This document shows positions 11,779 through 24,600 of a stretch of 64,000 bases of DNA, in pieces; the first letter of the stretch is position 1, and each line of letters opens with the position of its first letter. Under the pieces are notes generated by a model, which had not been told where the DNA came from, did no database searches, and saw only the letters and a program-made list of their open reading frames with translations. The stretch lies in NCBI GenBank assembly GCA_948470475.1, contig OX419343.1, positions 2,993,833 to 3,057,832 on the forward strand. Reading direction: 5' to 3'. The translations under genes were made by a program, and so were the position numbers. The DNA comes from Galaxea fascicularis (lineage: Eukaryota; Cnidaria; Anthozoa; Scleractinia; Euphylliidae).

Positions 11779-13795
11779 TTACTTTCTGCCGGAGCAGCAC
11801 TGGGTCGGGCAGGACGAGACGCATGTGTGAGCACAAACAGGTGGGCACGGTGGGGGTGGTGGTGGGGGAGGAGCGGGTTCTCCGGGTGGTCCAGGGGGTC
11901 CTTGGGCTCCTGGTGGTCCTGGAGGTCCGGCCTCTCCCATGGGTCCGATAGGTCCAACTGGTCCGGGTGGTCCCATTCTTCCAGAAGGTCCAGGAGGTCC
12001 GGGCTTAGCGGGCTCTGGTGGTGGGGGTGGTGGTGGTGGTGGCGGTGGGGGAGCTGGTGGTGGAGGAAGACAGCAGGACACCGCACACGCGGGCGCACAA
12101 CTTCCGGGACATCCTGGGGGACATGGGTTGGCGTTTCTTTTGTATGCTGTGGAGCAGACAATAAAGTTAAAATAAATCACAGTAGACGAATAAAACAGGA
12201 TTATTATTGGTTGGCTTATTCGGTGGTTACAACGCGAGGTCTGAAAATTTCCTGGAGACCAAATCACCGGTTTGGATTACGAACATGTATTTTCTGCCTG
12301 TCACTTGCTGTTAACTTCTTCAATTAACGTGTCAGCAACAGGGAAAAGCACTTCCAGAAAGCTTTACAAAACCTGAAGACCTGTTGCTCTAAATTTGTTG
12401 TGACTTTTCTCGCTGTCAACCCTTTCACTACCAGAGTACTGCAACTCGAAATGCAAGTTTCATTCTGTTCAATAACGATTAGCCGTGCGTCACATTTTTA
12501 AACAGTCCTAGTTTAGGATTTTGCGTTAGAAAGTTCGAAGCAAATTAGAGGACATTTTGGCTCACCCTGTTATCGTTTTGCTTAGTAATCTAAAAATTAT
12601 TTTGTTACTTAAATTGGTAAGAATATTGCCTCAAACTTTCTAGGTACGTGCGGAGAAAATTGAACTGTCATACAAAGTGAATACAATCAATGGGGCAGTC
12701 CATTCTTGTTAGACGCCTTATGTACGTGTTGTTTGGAGATAACAACGTGTTGTGTAGACCAGTTGTATATCAGCATATTCAGTGTTTAAACAGTTTCGTT
12801 GCTCTTTGATCGACTGGAAAGTGGCTTTGTGGCGTTTTTCCTGATTTCACCAGGAAATGCTAATAATGACGTAATGCTTTTTGTTTGTCTGTTTGAATTT
12901 AGAAGAAGCCTCTTTACCTGTTACGTCAAAATAAAAACTGCTTGACATTTTTTTGTTTTTGTTTTTCGCTGGGTAAGAAATTTTGACTTACGTTTCGTGC
13001 CATTAAAGAGAGCTAAGTTTTTGTCCAAACCGGAATATTACGGTCAAAAAGATGAATTATGAATACAAAATACATGTTTTTGGTTGTTTTACCACTGACT
13101 TACAGGTTCTTTACGGGAACCCGCTGTTTCGTGTATTCCAATCTTTGTGATTTGCGTGGTATAACGTGCAGCGGATAGATATTTGGTAGCCTTTATGCTC
13201 CATGAATCTTCACCTTTTAAACAATCTTCAGTCGAGAATCCAGGTTTTTTCTAATATTGATAGTGTTTATTTTTGTTCGAATAACTGAAAATTTTGGTTG
13301 ACGATTTCATCAGTGCAAAAGAATTCCTGACTTTGCGCTCTAGTGACCAGCTTAAAACAAACATTTTAAACTTGATCGCTTGGACGCCGTTGTATTTGAC
13401 AACTCGGTCACGATCAATTATTCATGACAGACGAGATTTGCACCTTTTGTTGGTTAAAAGGAAACTTTTGAGACAATTTTACCCCCCTAACTTCTTCCGT
13501 AGCGTTTGCAGTTCTAATGCCAGGGGTCTACCCCTTAAACTAATGCTGTTATTCATTCAAGCTATAATATAAATCTGTGTCAAAACAATGGGTCCATAAC
13601 CCGGTTGTTGAATCACCAAAATATTGAAACCTTTTCTGGTCTCTGTCTCTGCTAGTAATACTTTGAACCACCTTTGAATACACGGCAACCAAGCTTCATT
13701 GTATTTAAAGCCCCACAAAATAACGACTTACTTGATCTTGCGTAAGTTGAGGCGACCATGAGTGCTAGGCACCCTAAAATTAGTTTAGACGCCAT
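11779..13795 (-). CDS. Minicollagen (nematocyst capsule wall protein)
   Basis: Short collagen of the cnidarian stinging capsule; disulphide-linked trimers form its pressure-resistant wall. Exon 1 (13795-13732) encodes a signal peptide, [19 protein letters not shown]; donor GTAAGT. Exon 2 (12146-11779) follows a TCCACAG acceptor; the joined frame is continuous and gives 143 residues. Order: signal peptide; very short propeptide ending in Lys-Arg; N-terminal cysteine-rich domain [18 protein letters not shown]; polyproline (about 15 Pro); 14 Gly-X-Y triplets (GPP GPS GRM ... GPP GEP); polyproline; C-terminal domain [18 protein letters not shown]; end SGRK. Both cysteine domains follow CX3CX3CX3CX3CC, the classic group-1 pattern, and 14 triplets is typical of the family. 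The intron (12147-13731) shows nothing recognisable. No venom activity is implied; this is a structural protein. Confidence 0.95.
12147..13731 (-). other. Minicollagen intron and silent stretch
   Basis: 1,585 bp between the signal-peptide exon and the collagen exon. AT-rich; I see no gene or clear repeat in it. Confidence 0.6.
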
Positions 13796-16250
13796 CTGAA
13801 GAGAAAAGAACCAAAAGGCATTGGAATGTAATATATCAGTTCGTGATAAATATACTCTACGGCTACTTCGAACTGTATAAAATCAAGTTACGCGAATGCG
13901 TTGAAAATGGTAGTTTTCCTGCATTGGACAAGACATAAACGATACTTTTCTTCCTTTTCTTTTGTTGCAAGGAAAGAAAAAGGGAATGAAATCGTGTAAC
14001 GTAAGTTCTTAAGTCTTAACTGCTGTGCTTGAAGAAACGAACCATCGATATCATATAGACAAATATTTAAGAAAGTTATCGTTAACAAGTACGGATAGTA
14101 TTCTAAAATTCTACCTTTGAGAGATATCACCATCAAAAAGCAAGTGTCTATTCGATTATTTAACTCGTCTTTCAACGAAAAAAAGAATTGTTTAAAATAC
14201 TGTGTTCTCATACCTCTGATCCCAGCTAAGCGATCGTTGAAATGTGCTTGAAAATGGCTGTTTTCTAATTTATATCATAAAGTCATTAATTAAACACAAA
14301 CTTGAACGTGTACTAGCACGGTTCAAAAGTCTCTATTGTTCTTTACCTTTTGTTCACTGGCGAGGAATTTCGCGCGGCTACAAGATTGGCGCATGCGCGT
14401 CCCGTTGAGTTCAAAGTGAAGAAAACGTGCCCTGAACAAATCTAGAGAGCATCATCAAAGGGCCTGTGCAACTCGTACTTTATTTTGCGCGATCCAATGT
14501 TAACAGACGCTTGTTGTGACACATTGCTTTCACTTTATTCTAAGAAATGAAATTTTTTCTTCGCCGTACAGAAACCTGTCAACTTGAATTATTTACAAGT
14601 TGCAAACCCGGCGAATCGTTGAAAGGCGGTCCTTTGTTCCGACAGTTTGTTGCGATTCCATCCCTGGAGAAGAGCAGGTGCAAAACAACCGGCACCATTA
14701 TCTTAACAAACAACATGACAAGTGGTCTTTTCATTTCGCGTGTGATGCTTCACTGGGTTCGTAGAATAACCGGTTGTGGAATTTTCACTTCACTAACTTT
14801 GCGTTCTTTTCGTTCCAGCCAACTATAATGTTATCAGAAAAAATTGCGGGCGGTTGAAATCGTCTAATCTTAGTTGTCTGCGTGTACTTTCAGAGTAGCG
14901 TCCATTGCCAAAGATGTCACCAAGAACGTTTTTTGGCGTTTTGTTGGTAAACATTGTGGTCATGTTTGACATATTTTAAGGGGGATGAGGGTGGGGGTCC
15001 AGTTAATGACTGGCATTGGCATTCGATTGAGAACAAATCACACAAAACGGAGACTTAGACAAAGAGTTTATTTAGCTGACCTTGTATTAGAGTGTGAGGT
15101 ATTTCAGTTTGTGTGCTTGTTTCTTCTTTTTGTAAAAATACGTTGTACTTTGGCGATTGGTCAAAGGTAGAGTTCCTTTGCTTGTGACCTGTTAGTAGAA
15201 GAGCCGTAAACCAAACGGAACGAATGTTATGTACAACCCTGGATGCGATACACATTGATGGTTAGTGGCGTTGGACCATACATTGAGGTAAACGTACTTC
15301 TTCGGGACTATGAATGATTTTAACTGTATTTTTCGTGTTTCAATGCAAGCTGTTTGTTTTAGTTTGCTTTTAAAATCACGATGCCCTGCTGAGGAAGTGC
15401 CATGCAGATTTCGGTCTTACCCAGATTGTTCACTCCTATTTGGGAACGCTTCTTCGTAAAGAATGCCCCCACGTAGTTTCGCACTTAAAAGGACGTTTTA
15501 TCGAAAGCTCTATACAGTAAATCATGAACGACGAGAAAGGTCATCGCATTGCTAATGAGTTCCATTGCAGCAAGAAGAACACAGAGAGCGAGTGTCTTTT
15601 GAAACATACTTATCGATATCACTAACAAAAGTACAGTGTTTTGCAGGAACGCAACCATAAGCATCTTTCAGATGTAAATTGCCACGCTTAGGCTACCAGA
15701 TTGAAACGCAACTCGGACAACATACATTGAATATCGCCAAGTGCATGTAGTATTGCTTGATGGATTTTAATAGAACAACATGGGAAACCTAAGCACTGCT
15801 TAGCTCGTTTTAATCGTATGTCACACTTCGATAAAAGTGAGGACCACTTTTGATTTTACAGAAGGGAATGCTTTTCGTTTCGGTGGAAAGAGAATTTAGA
15901 CAACTCAAACAATTTTGTTCCAATTTATATCACTAGTGTTTCATCAATAAACTTTTGCCCTTCACTTTTGAGAAAAACTTTACTTCATCTTGAGGTTAAA
16001 ATTACCCAGCCTAGCCTGCGAATACAACTGCCTCTCATCGTTCCCCGCTGCCAAGGGCGAAACAACGTTCGCGCTGTATTCCCAAGTTAATTCTTACGCT
16101 GGATTAGTTCAATCGCCCTGTGAACTACTGGGCACGATAGTGTTAATGGCGCAGTGTAAGGTAAAACTACAGTCTGCGAGAAAGCTCTCCGTTAGGCGCG
16201 AGATTTATTCCAGCCGGCGTTGTGATCATGAGTCTCAAGAGTCTTAACGC
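13796..16250. other. Gene-less stretch upstream of minicollagen
   Basis: Contains the presumed minicollagen promoter, directly right of 13795. I see no convincing gene, only short unsupported open frames, a CpG-bearing stretch near 14355-14410 and a G-rich run near 14980. No TATA box was clear enough to call. Confidence 0.45.
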
Positions 16251-16329
16251 AAACACGATGGGACAGTCCCGAAAGAATATATAAGGCACGATTGACATAA
16301 TTCACCCTCAAGTACATAAAAGGATACGA

Positions 16330-16570
16330 CGCCACAGAACCTATTTGTCCAGAGAAACTCAAACCGCGAAAGCAGAAGGGACGAGGAAATCCTCCCAAGA
16401 CCAGAGACAAATTTCATCAGGAACTCCATCCAATACAGAGGAGCAATAGCATGGAACAGCCTATCTAGTAAAGAGTCAGCGGCAAATAACGTGAACCTGG
16501 TTAAGGTAGTTCGGAATAGTTGTCATATTCCCGAGACAAGTTCTACAAATTCTTTTCGAAGTACTATTTG
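16330..16570 (+). pseudogene. Non-LTR retrotransposon (LINE) 3' coding fragment
   Basis: In one frame the sequence reads ILPRPETNFIRNSIQYRGAI then AWNSL, the conserved tail of many LINE reverse-transcriptase ORFs (the usual pattern is R-NS-YRGA-WNSLP). No start, no reverse-transcriptase core and no intact end are present, so it is a truncated relic. The exact LINE clade cannot be told from this piece. Confidence 0.6.
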
Positions 16571-17220
16571 GCTCATCACACCAGTATGAAATTTGCCACA
16601 GAAGTAAAAGAAACACAGATTCGTGACATTATATTTATTTTAGGAAACCTGTTACCATGGCAACCATATGACGCATTCAGTTGAGCCCCTAAAATCGAAT
16701 CTATTATCTTATTTAAAAAGTAGGTCGGTGAGATCTTCTCAAACTTCTACATTATATACTACCAGGAATGATCTTCGAAATATTTCAGTTCCACTGAAAA
16801 ATTCTGTAGGGCAGATTAAGATAAAAACTACTTTTTGACTATTGGTTTCTTAATTTTTTCCTGCCGACAGAATTTTTTAAAGTTAGACTATATACGCAGC
16901 CAATTAATCTTACTTGTTGCCACAAAAATGGAAAAAAACCTACCAAGCGAAAGCGGAAACATAAGCAACTTCAAAAATTTCGAGAGGCCAAGATTAGCAT
17001 TTGAGCATGCATTTATTTGAGTCACCGCTGACGCGAGCAGCTCTCGAGCACTCGGCTAAAAACCCTCACGGGCTGCTTCAGCGTCTGCTATCAAAATTTG
17101 ACACTAGAAAAATGAACTTTGACCCAACTATATTAATTAAACATAAAGACGATGATTATATATATTTTTGGGATTTTCAATTCATAGATTAAAATGCACA
17201 TAGTACATCAGTTAAAGACA

Positions 17221-17415
17221 ACCTTTTAACTCCCAAGATCTGATTATCAATTCTCCTTTGTATTTCCTTGTACATTAGTTGAGAGAATTTGGGGTTATAT
17301 CAAGATAACACCCTCTGGCTGATAAGTTTGTCTATTCTCATCACCTGTCTGCTGGGCAAAGTATTGATATTATAAGGAGATGTTAGACGCTAATCACCTG
17401 TGGGAGTTAATGGTC
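17221..17415. mobile_element. MITE-like dispersed repeat, copy 2
   Basis: Starts CCTTTTAACTCCCAAGATCT and ends TGGGAGTTAATGGTC, with the same internal blocks as copy 1 (AGAATTTGGGGTTATATCA, AACACCCTCTGGCTGATAAG, TCTCATCACCTGTCTGC). It gives the uninterrupted reference for the split copy 3. Confidence 0.75.
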
Positions 17416-18078
17416 AAAGGATCCCGTCTTCCTAGACAATGATAGAGATCTTAAGGACACAATACATAATTTTTGGATGACTTTAATTGATTCAAGTACA
17501 GTAATAAGAATGTCTCTCGACTAAGACGATTTATTTTACATGATACAGAAAGAAAATTGCATCAAATGAACAAGAAAGTGTTGTCGGGGTTACTTATTGT
17601 TATAGAGATTTTTGAAAAGGTTTCAAGGTACTGAGCTCAGCTAGTTCTGTTTAGATCCTTACCTGAACATTCTGGAAACAGAACTTCATCCTACGAATTT
17701 TCCCGTTGTTTTTGTCTAGACTTGCAGCCGAATTCTAGATGGCCTTGTTGCGTAATAAATACATTTTTTAATCCTTCTGATAACAGAGAACGCAAACATG
17801 CCCAGTTAATGCGCAAGTTGACGTTTCATAAAACAAGTTGTTGAGGTAATAATCAGTTCCTCTCGAAAGCCGGAATATCCACCGGAATGAGTCGTGGAGT
17901 GGCAGTCTGGAATTTAGGGCCGATTAGCTAAATTGCGTAGATGTTGAGCAAAATGGCGCAACGTGAGGATACTGACTACCAAAATAAGGACAACACTTTA
18001 AAAACACATTGAAGTTATTCGAAGAACATTCTGTGGGTTATAGCCAGTTGTAAACTGTAATACTAATTGTTACACTTC

Positions 18079-18445
18079 GGCCCGGTTCAGACGCCGTACT
18101 TTTCATGGGCCGAACTAAATTCGAATTTGGACCGACTCAAATTGACAAAAGTACGACTGTTGCTTGAGACGTCGAACTTAATTAGCCGTTCCACAGCCGT
18201 TCCTACTACAGTTGCAGGAAAACTAATCAATATTGTCAGTGGTTTTGAAAATGTATACCAAGTAATAATTTATGCAATAAGGCCGTTCCAAAGTCGAAAT
18301 TCCCGGCCAAGCCAGGCGAAGAGAACGCCTGAGCCGTTCCAAATTAAAATAGCAGTTCCTAATTGATTCAGACGTCGAACTTTTCTTGTGCTTAATTCTA
18401 TGAATTAGGTTCGGCTTATGAAAAGTACTACGTCTGAATCGGGCC
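18079..18445. mobile_element. MITE related to the Harbinger element at 51105-54928
   Basis: The left end GGCCCGGTTCAGACGCCG is nearly identical to the tip of the Harbinger element; the right end CGTCTGAATCGGGCC is its inverse. Inner blocks are also shared, such as GCCGAACTAA and TTAGGTTCGGC. 367 bp with no transposase, so it could only move by using another element's enzyme. The 3-bp flanks (TTC/TTA) no longer match. Confidence 0.75.
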
Positions 18446-18475
18446 TTAGATAATTTTACCTTCCGTAAAATTAAC

Positions 18476-18606
18476 TCATTAACTCCCAAGATCTGATTAG
18501 CAATTCTCTCTTCAAACTCTCATACATTTTCTTGTTCATAACTTAAAAACATTTGTTGTTATATTAAGATAACACCCTCCAACTGATAAATTTGTCTATT
18601 CTCATC
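18476..18606. mobile_element. MITE-like dispersed repeat, copy 3, left half
   Basis: Matches the left 130 bp of copies 1 and 2 (AACTCCCAAGATCTGATTAG ... TTTGTCTATTCTCATCA) and then breaks off. The missing right part is found 9.6 kb away at 28226-28295. The break is the insertion site of the large element at 18607-28226. Confidence 0.75.
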
Positions 18607-19069
18607 ATTACCCTGTATGCCAGAGGCTTTTTTGCGCGGTTAGCTGGTCGACTTGTCAGTTATAATACGTTCCAAAACCTAGTGCGATATTCCAAAGTGA
18701 AAAATTCAGCTAAGAAGGCCTGTTTCTTGTTATTTTTATCCGAAATTCCCTTAAGATTCAGCTGATTAGTGGCTTTTAAAGTCCTTTTCTCTCCGAGCAG
18801 CTCTTTCTCGAAAGAAAATCGATGTTTTCCTGTCGAAACAGGCGAATTTTTTATCGTACAAAACTGGCCTACTTTTGCTCCTTTTAAACGTATCAGCTAG
18901 AAGTAGGGCATACAGTCACTGTTCAGCTGATTTAATTCAGCTGAAATCATACATTAAAGACGTTTTATTAGACAGCAGGCCTTTTTCCCGTCATAAAATC
19001 TACTATCTTAAAGTAAATAAGGTAACGAAGGGCCAGAACGTAAGAATTGAAGAAAACATTTAACCGAAT

Positions 19070-19640
19070 TCAAAGTACGGCTAAAAAGTTGCTTCGAAAA
19101 TTTCTGAAACCATTTTTAAAGTATGGCTAAAATTGTGCTTCGGAAATTTTTGAAACCACTTCAAAGCTAGCAAAAATGCTTCGGGAGTTCATGAAACCAT
19201 GTCAAAGATGGTTCGGAAAGTTTCTGAAACCATTTTAAAATATAGCTGGAAAGTTGCTTCGGAAATTTCTGAAACTATTTTAACTGAGTATCGCTGCAAA
19301 GGTACTTTGGAAATTTCTCAAACCACTTCAAAGTTGTCTGGAAGAAATGCTTCGGAAAATTCTGAAACATTTTTTAAGTATGCTTTAAAAATTGCTTCGG
19401 AAATTTCTGAAACCACTTCAAAGTTGTCTGAAAGCTGGGTGAAATGCTTCGGAAATTTCTGGAAAGGTGCCTTGGCAATTTCTGAAACCACTCCAAAGTA
19501 CTAGAGTGTGATGGAAAAATGCTTCGAAAGTGCCTGAAACCATTTCAAAGTGTAGCTCAAAAGTTGCTTCAGAAATGTCTGAAACAATTTCAAAGGATGG
19601 CGGAAAAGTTACTTCGATTTGGAAATTTTTAAAACCATTT
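19070..19640. repeat. Subterminal tandem array, left
   Basis: About a dozen degenerate units spaced 40-55 bp, each centred on GCTTCGGAAATTTCTGAAAC. The core itself contains the near-palindrome GAAATTTC. It mirrors the array at 27640-27945. Open frames read through it are artefacts of the repeat. Confidence 0.85.
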
Positions 19641-19774
19641 GCTTTTAGCTCACTGTGAGAACACCACTGAATTTTAGAATATACTAGTATTTCGAAAATC
19701 ATGGCTGTAGAAATAAGTGGTAGTTCTACATTGTTACGACAAAAGAAAAAATTAACAACAAAAAACAGTTGGAA

Positions 19775-20150
19775 TTAAATATTCCTTGCTAGATTTTCAT
19801 ACGCTTCCTTTAAATATCTATAAGTTCCCAAATGAAGTTTTCCATTGTTGTCCAGTTTAAAATTGACAAGAAGCACGCAAGCTACTGGAAGTTCGTCTTC
19901 CCAAGTGCTTCCATTTTGAAGTAACCATGGCTGCCATCTTGTTCTCCAGCTTCCTTTCCAGTACTGAATCTTGAATTTATCACCGTGGATTTCGAGTACT
20001 TTTCCAACCACTGGAACTTTGCTGCAATTTCGCGATGTTCACGGCGACGAAAACATCCTTTTGAAGAGACTCCTTCAGGTTGTCGTTGTCTACCTCAGTG
20101 ACACGCGATAATATCTGTTCTCGGCTCTGGTAACGCCCAGTGTACACCTA
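19775..20150 (-). pseudogene. Unrecognised protein fragment of the large TIR element
   Basis: After a TTTTTTTAG acceptor-like site (near 20150) the minus strand reads VYTGRYQSREQILSRVTEVD onward. Near 20030 a one-base shift moves the coherent reading into the next frame, which continues VVGKVLEIHGDKFKIQYWKG to a stop at 19775. The second part is rich in Trp, like small nucleic-acid- or histone-binding barrels, but I cannot name the family. No ATG. I read it as the last exon of a decayed transposon gene. Confidence 0.4.
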
Positions 20151-20242
20151 AAAAATAAGACAATTCCACCTTTCCAGATTTTTTCTTTCGCCTTTTTGTA
20201 TCAAAAAATGTATATTTTAACACTTCCTAACTTTGGGAGACC

Positions 20243-20440
20243 AAAAAAGTGCAAAACGGATTAATGCCTTTTGTCACACAGTACAATCCATCAGTGCCTA
20301 ACCTCAAAAATATTTTAATGAGCAAGTGGCATTTAATCGAAAACCAACCAATGCTAAGAGAAATATACAGAGAACCACCTCTCATCTCCTACAGGAGAGG
20401 AAAATCTCTAAAAGACATACTTATTAGAGCTAAACTCTAA
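20243..20440 (+). pseudogene. Reverse-transcriptase-linked fragment, Penelope-like retroelement type
   Basis: Reads FVTQYNPSVPNLKNI, IYREPPLISYRR and KSLKDILIRAKL before a stop. The pattern (NP-LPNLK, then EPPLI-YRR, then LRD-LVRAK) matches the segment between reverse transcriptase and the endonuclease in Penelope-like elements, from memory. No flanking domains survive, so it is a relic. A related LINE origin is possible. Confidence 0.5.
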
Positions 20441-21370
20441 AGGTCAAAGACCTATTACATCACGAAACAGCGGAGTCGTGTTTAGCCTGTCAACTCCATT
20501 TAACCATTTTGTGTCAACTTTTGCGTTCTTTTCGTGCACAAGACTTTGAATGTGTATACTGTTATGGTATTTGTAAAATATCGTTCACACAGACCACATC
20601 ATGTGTCCATTTCGATTCCTGTTTCCTTTGTTCGTGAACTACTGCATTACACGTACTGTTATCGCGAAACATGTCCACAAGGAACTAGGGGGTTCAGAAA
20701 TTTCCAATGTGGTTAGCGGACGTTATTTTCTGCTTTGATCCTCTTCTTTTATAAACGGCGGTCTCAGTTTTCTTACACCGAGTCTCGCTTCTTCGATGTA
20801 TACAAGTCTCATTCCATTCATTTCAGCTCTTTTAATAAAATTAGAGCTTTCGTGTGCATCCGTTCTGTTTTTCCTAACCACGGCTTCTCTGACCATAATA
20901 TCACCACGAGAGAGAGTCCTTTGACTAAATGACTGATCATCACAGCTTTTACAAGTCTTGGCTGCCCGTCTATTATTTTCCTACTGAAGATAGTGAGTTA
21001 CAATGCTCACTTTCTTGTCAAAAAATTGACCAATGGTTGCTAATAGCTGAAAACGAGGCTGTTTTCACAGTGTTATGGTCACCTCTCGGTCATAGGGCTT
21101 TGTGAAGTGAGAGCGTCTTCTGCCAGGGTAAACAACAAAACACCTCTAATGAATACTTCACCACACTTTGCCAAGACTGAAAAATGCTAATATATAGAGC
21201 AATGGTTCCCCATGATTCTTCCTTCAGAGCTTGTTATACTGGAAGTTCTTCTTTCCCTAAGTCGTTTTTTTTTTTTGCAAGATACAACTGAAATCTGAAT
21301 GCGGTCTGAGCATGGACCAATGATCATTATATAAGGGTCATTTGTTCATTCTTTTGCTGGCTCAGGCTTT
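20441..21370. other. Gene-less part of the large TIR element, left of the gypsy insertion
   Basis: No supported coding sequence. The stretch after 20441 may continue the Penelope-like relic in broken frames. Confidence 0.4.
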
Positions 21371-21375
21371 GCAAA

Positions 21376-21528
21376 TGTGGTGTTTACGCTTAAATAAACA
21401 CTCGAAAACTACTTGTCTGAACACAACGACATTTACTCACAGACATGATGGCTAGATACAAAAGACAACTCCCCCTGAGACCGCGTGGGTCATTTGCATA
21501 AATGACTGACAGGTCTAGAAACACTACA
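21376..21528 (-). repeat. 3' LTR of the gypsy element
   Basis: 153 bp, TGTGGTG...ACTACA as written on the plus strand; identical to 25768-25920. Preceded by GCAAA on the outer side. Confidence 0.95.
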
Positions 21529-21661
21529 TCTCTCCCCTTCTTACTAGTGAAATCTGGATACACCTAATTAAAATGATATAAACGACTTGTCTGTATTAGC
21601 AAAAACGAGCAACAAATTTGAACGACGTTAGAGTCACAAATCAACTGCATGCTTCAAGTGT

Positions 21662-24600
21662 CTAGTTCTCGTGGACAAGTAGAACATAGTCTGCGAGTCT
21701 TGCAGGAGGCCTTGTCTGCCTTTGTGACCGTCGCGGGCCTGTGGTAGGAGTTGGATAACTGGACTCCTTGTCTAGTGTCGGAACATCTTGTGGTGTGAGA
21801 TCTGTTGACAAATGTTCGTCTACTTCTTCTTCAAGTTTTCCAGCGTGCTTGATGTGGCCGGGGACGACTTTGAACATCGAAGAATTGCGCGTTATGGTCT
21901 TGCGTCCGTCGCTTGCGGTAACCATGGATCCTTTTTTCTCTTCAACTACGAGAGGTACTGGACTAAACGGGGTACTTAGCTTGTTGGTCTTTGGTTGCTT
22001 GATCAGAACTGTATCTCCCAGCTTGATCTTGCTCTCTCTTGCACCTAGCTTTTGGTCTGCATATGCCTTCATTTTCTTCTTCTGTTCTGCGTCTCTCTCT
22101 GCCAGATTCTGTGTCTCAGGAATGATTTGTTGGCGAGCTGGTGCTGGTGATGCGAATTCTGGTAGGGTGGTCTTGAGCTTCCTTTGGTTTAGTGCTTCGC
22201 AAGGTGAGATACCTGTAGTGGAGTGCGGTGTCGCTCGATACTGCCGTAGAAACTTGTTGAGTTCTTGTTTCCAGTTCTTGTGCTCGACAGTGGCGGCTCT
22301 GATGCATTTCTCTAGTGTTGTCATGAAACGTTCTGCTTCGCCATTTGCCCTTGGCCAAAAAGGTGTAATCTTTCGGTGCTGGAAACCTAAATGTTCAGCA
22401 AAGTTCTTGAATTCCGTACCATTGAAAGGAGGTCCATTGTCGCTCTTTAACACATCAGGAATCCCTTGTCGTGCGAATATTGCATCAAGCTTCGGAATAG
22501 TGGATCTGGCTGAAGTGGATGTAACAATTTCCACTTCTGGAAAACGGCTGTATTCGTCGATGACAACCATGAGATAGTCTCCAGAAGGGAGTGGTCCTAG
22601 GAAGTCCATCGACAGTTCTTTCCACGGAGCTCTTGGTAGCGGTGTCATCTGTAGAGGTTCGAGTCGCTGTGCATTGCCCGTAGTTGCTGCTTGACATGAT
22701 AAACAGCTGTCGACTTTCTCCTTCACCATCTTGTCCACGCCGGGAAACCAGACCTTCTCTCTGATGAGGCGTTTTGTCTTTACTATTCCCTGGTGTCCAA
22801 CATGCGCTAGTTCTACAGCTCTATCCCTCAGTGTCTTAGGGACTACGATCCTGTTTCCCCTCAGAATTGTTCCCTTGTAGACCAATAGCTCATCCTTTAC
22901 TTTCTTGTACTCCTGCACTTCGGGGTCTGACCACTGGTCTGTTTCTATGGCCTTGATGAGCGCCTGGAGTGAAGTGTCTTTCTCCACCTCTGACTTGATT
23001 TCTTGTAGTGTCATCGCTTTTGGTACAGCTTGATTGCATATGTAGTTAACATAGTCCTCTGCAATGTTGCGCTCTTCGCGTTCAGTGATCCTTGGATGAC
23101 GACTCATGAAGTCGGCTGGGTTTTCGGCATCTTTTCCGGGTCGGTAGATAAGCTGACAGTTGTAGGGCATAAGCCTCAGCTTCCATCTGTCGATGCGGGC
23201 TGATGTTTGTTTGTGACTGTTGAAGATCCCGAGAAGAGGTTTGTGATCTGTGATAATGGTGAATTCTGATCCGTACAGGTAAAGATGACAATGTTCAACA
23301 GCCCAAACTACTCCCAGCATTTCCCTCTCGGTCTGGGAATATCTCTGCTCGATATCGCTGAGTGCTCTGCTTGCATAGCTGATAACTTTACCGTCCTGTA
23401 CCAGCAGACATCCAAGTCCGACAGGGCTCGCGTCCACTATCACTTCAGTCTTGAGTCTAGGGTTGAAGTACGACATCACATGACTCTCGGTTAGGGTGTC
23501 TTTGAGTTTGTCGAATGCTCCTTGCTGCTCATCGGTCCACTGCCATGGCGTCTCTTTCTTGGTTAACAGTCGCAGCGGGGCTGTTATTGTAGCGTAATCT
23601 GGGATGTAACGGGACACGTACTGAGCCATCCCTAGAAGTGATTTCACCTCACTGACATTCTCTGGTTTGCTCATCTCAGTGATCGCTTTGATCTTGTCTG
23701 GGTCTGCCTTGACTCCGTTCTTGCTGAAGATGTGACCATAGAACTTAATTTCACTCTTTGAGAAACTGCCTTTATCCTTGTTCAGGCGGACGTCGTGTTG
23801 CTGGAGCCGTTCCAATACGCCACGGAGATTCTCGTCATGCTCCTGCTGGGTTTGTCCGAAGACGATGATATCATCTGAGATGTTCTTGCATCCAGGGAGA
23901 CCTGTAAGTACTTCCTCAACTGCGTTTTGGAAGATTTCGGACGCCGCGTTTATCCCAAACATCAGACGCTTGTATCGCCGGAGACCTACATGTGTGCTAA
24001 ATGTGGTGATGTGACGGCTCTCTGGTGCCAGCTCGAGTTGGTGGTATCCAGACGAAAGGTCTAACTTGGTGAACACTGTCGCTCCGTTAAGGTCTGCAAC
24101 CAGGTCATCGATCGTTGGCATCAGGTGCTTCTCTCGCTTCACAGCTTTATTCGCCTCTCGCATGTCTACACATATTCTGACTTGACCGGAGCTCTTGGGT
24201 ACTACGACGATGGGGCTCACCCAGGGGGTTGGACCTGTCACTGGCTCGATGATGTCTAGTTCTTCTAATCGCTTCAACTCCATCTCGACATCCTTTCTGA
24301 CATGGAAGGGGACTCGACGGTGCGGTTGTTGCTTGGGTTTGACGTCAGGGTCTATGTGAAGCTTGATTACTTTTCCTTTTACTTTGCCGATTCCTCCAAA
24401 GAGACTTTCAAATTCTCCGCTCGCTGGGAACTGGGGACTAGTCTCGTCAGTTTTCACTTGATTGATGATCTTAAGCACGCCTAAATGTTTAGCAGAGTTA
24501 TAACCCAGGAGGTTTCCTGATTCACCTTTAACGATGTGCAAGGTTGTTTGGGTGCTGTTGGCGTTCGCGGATAGTTCTGCCTGGATGGTTCCCAGTAGAG

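Noticed and set aside
11664..12327. Four long open frames overlapping the minicollagen exon on both strands
   Set aside because: They are shadow frames of the G/C-rich Gly-X-Y and polyproline coding sequence; only the frame at 11779-12146 has the cysteine domains and splices to a signal peptide.
21768..22577. 269-codon plus-strand frame
   Set aside because: Antisense shadow of the gypsy integrase region.
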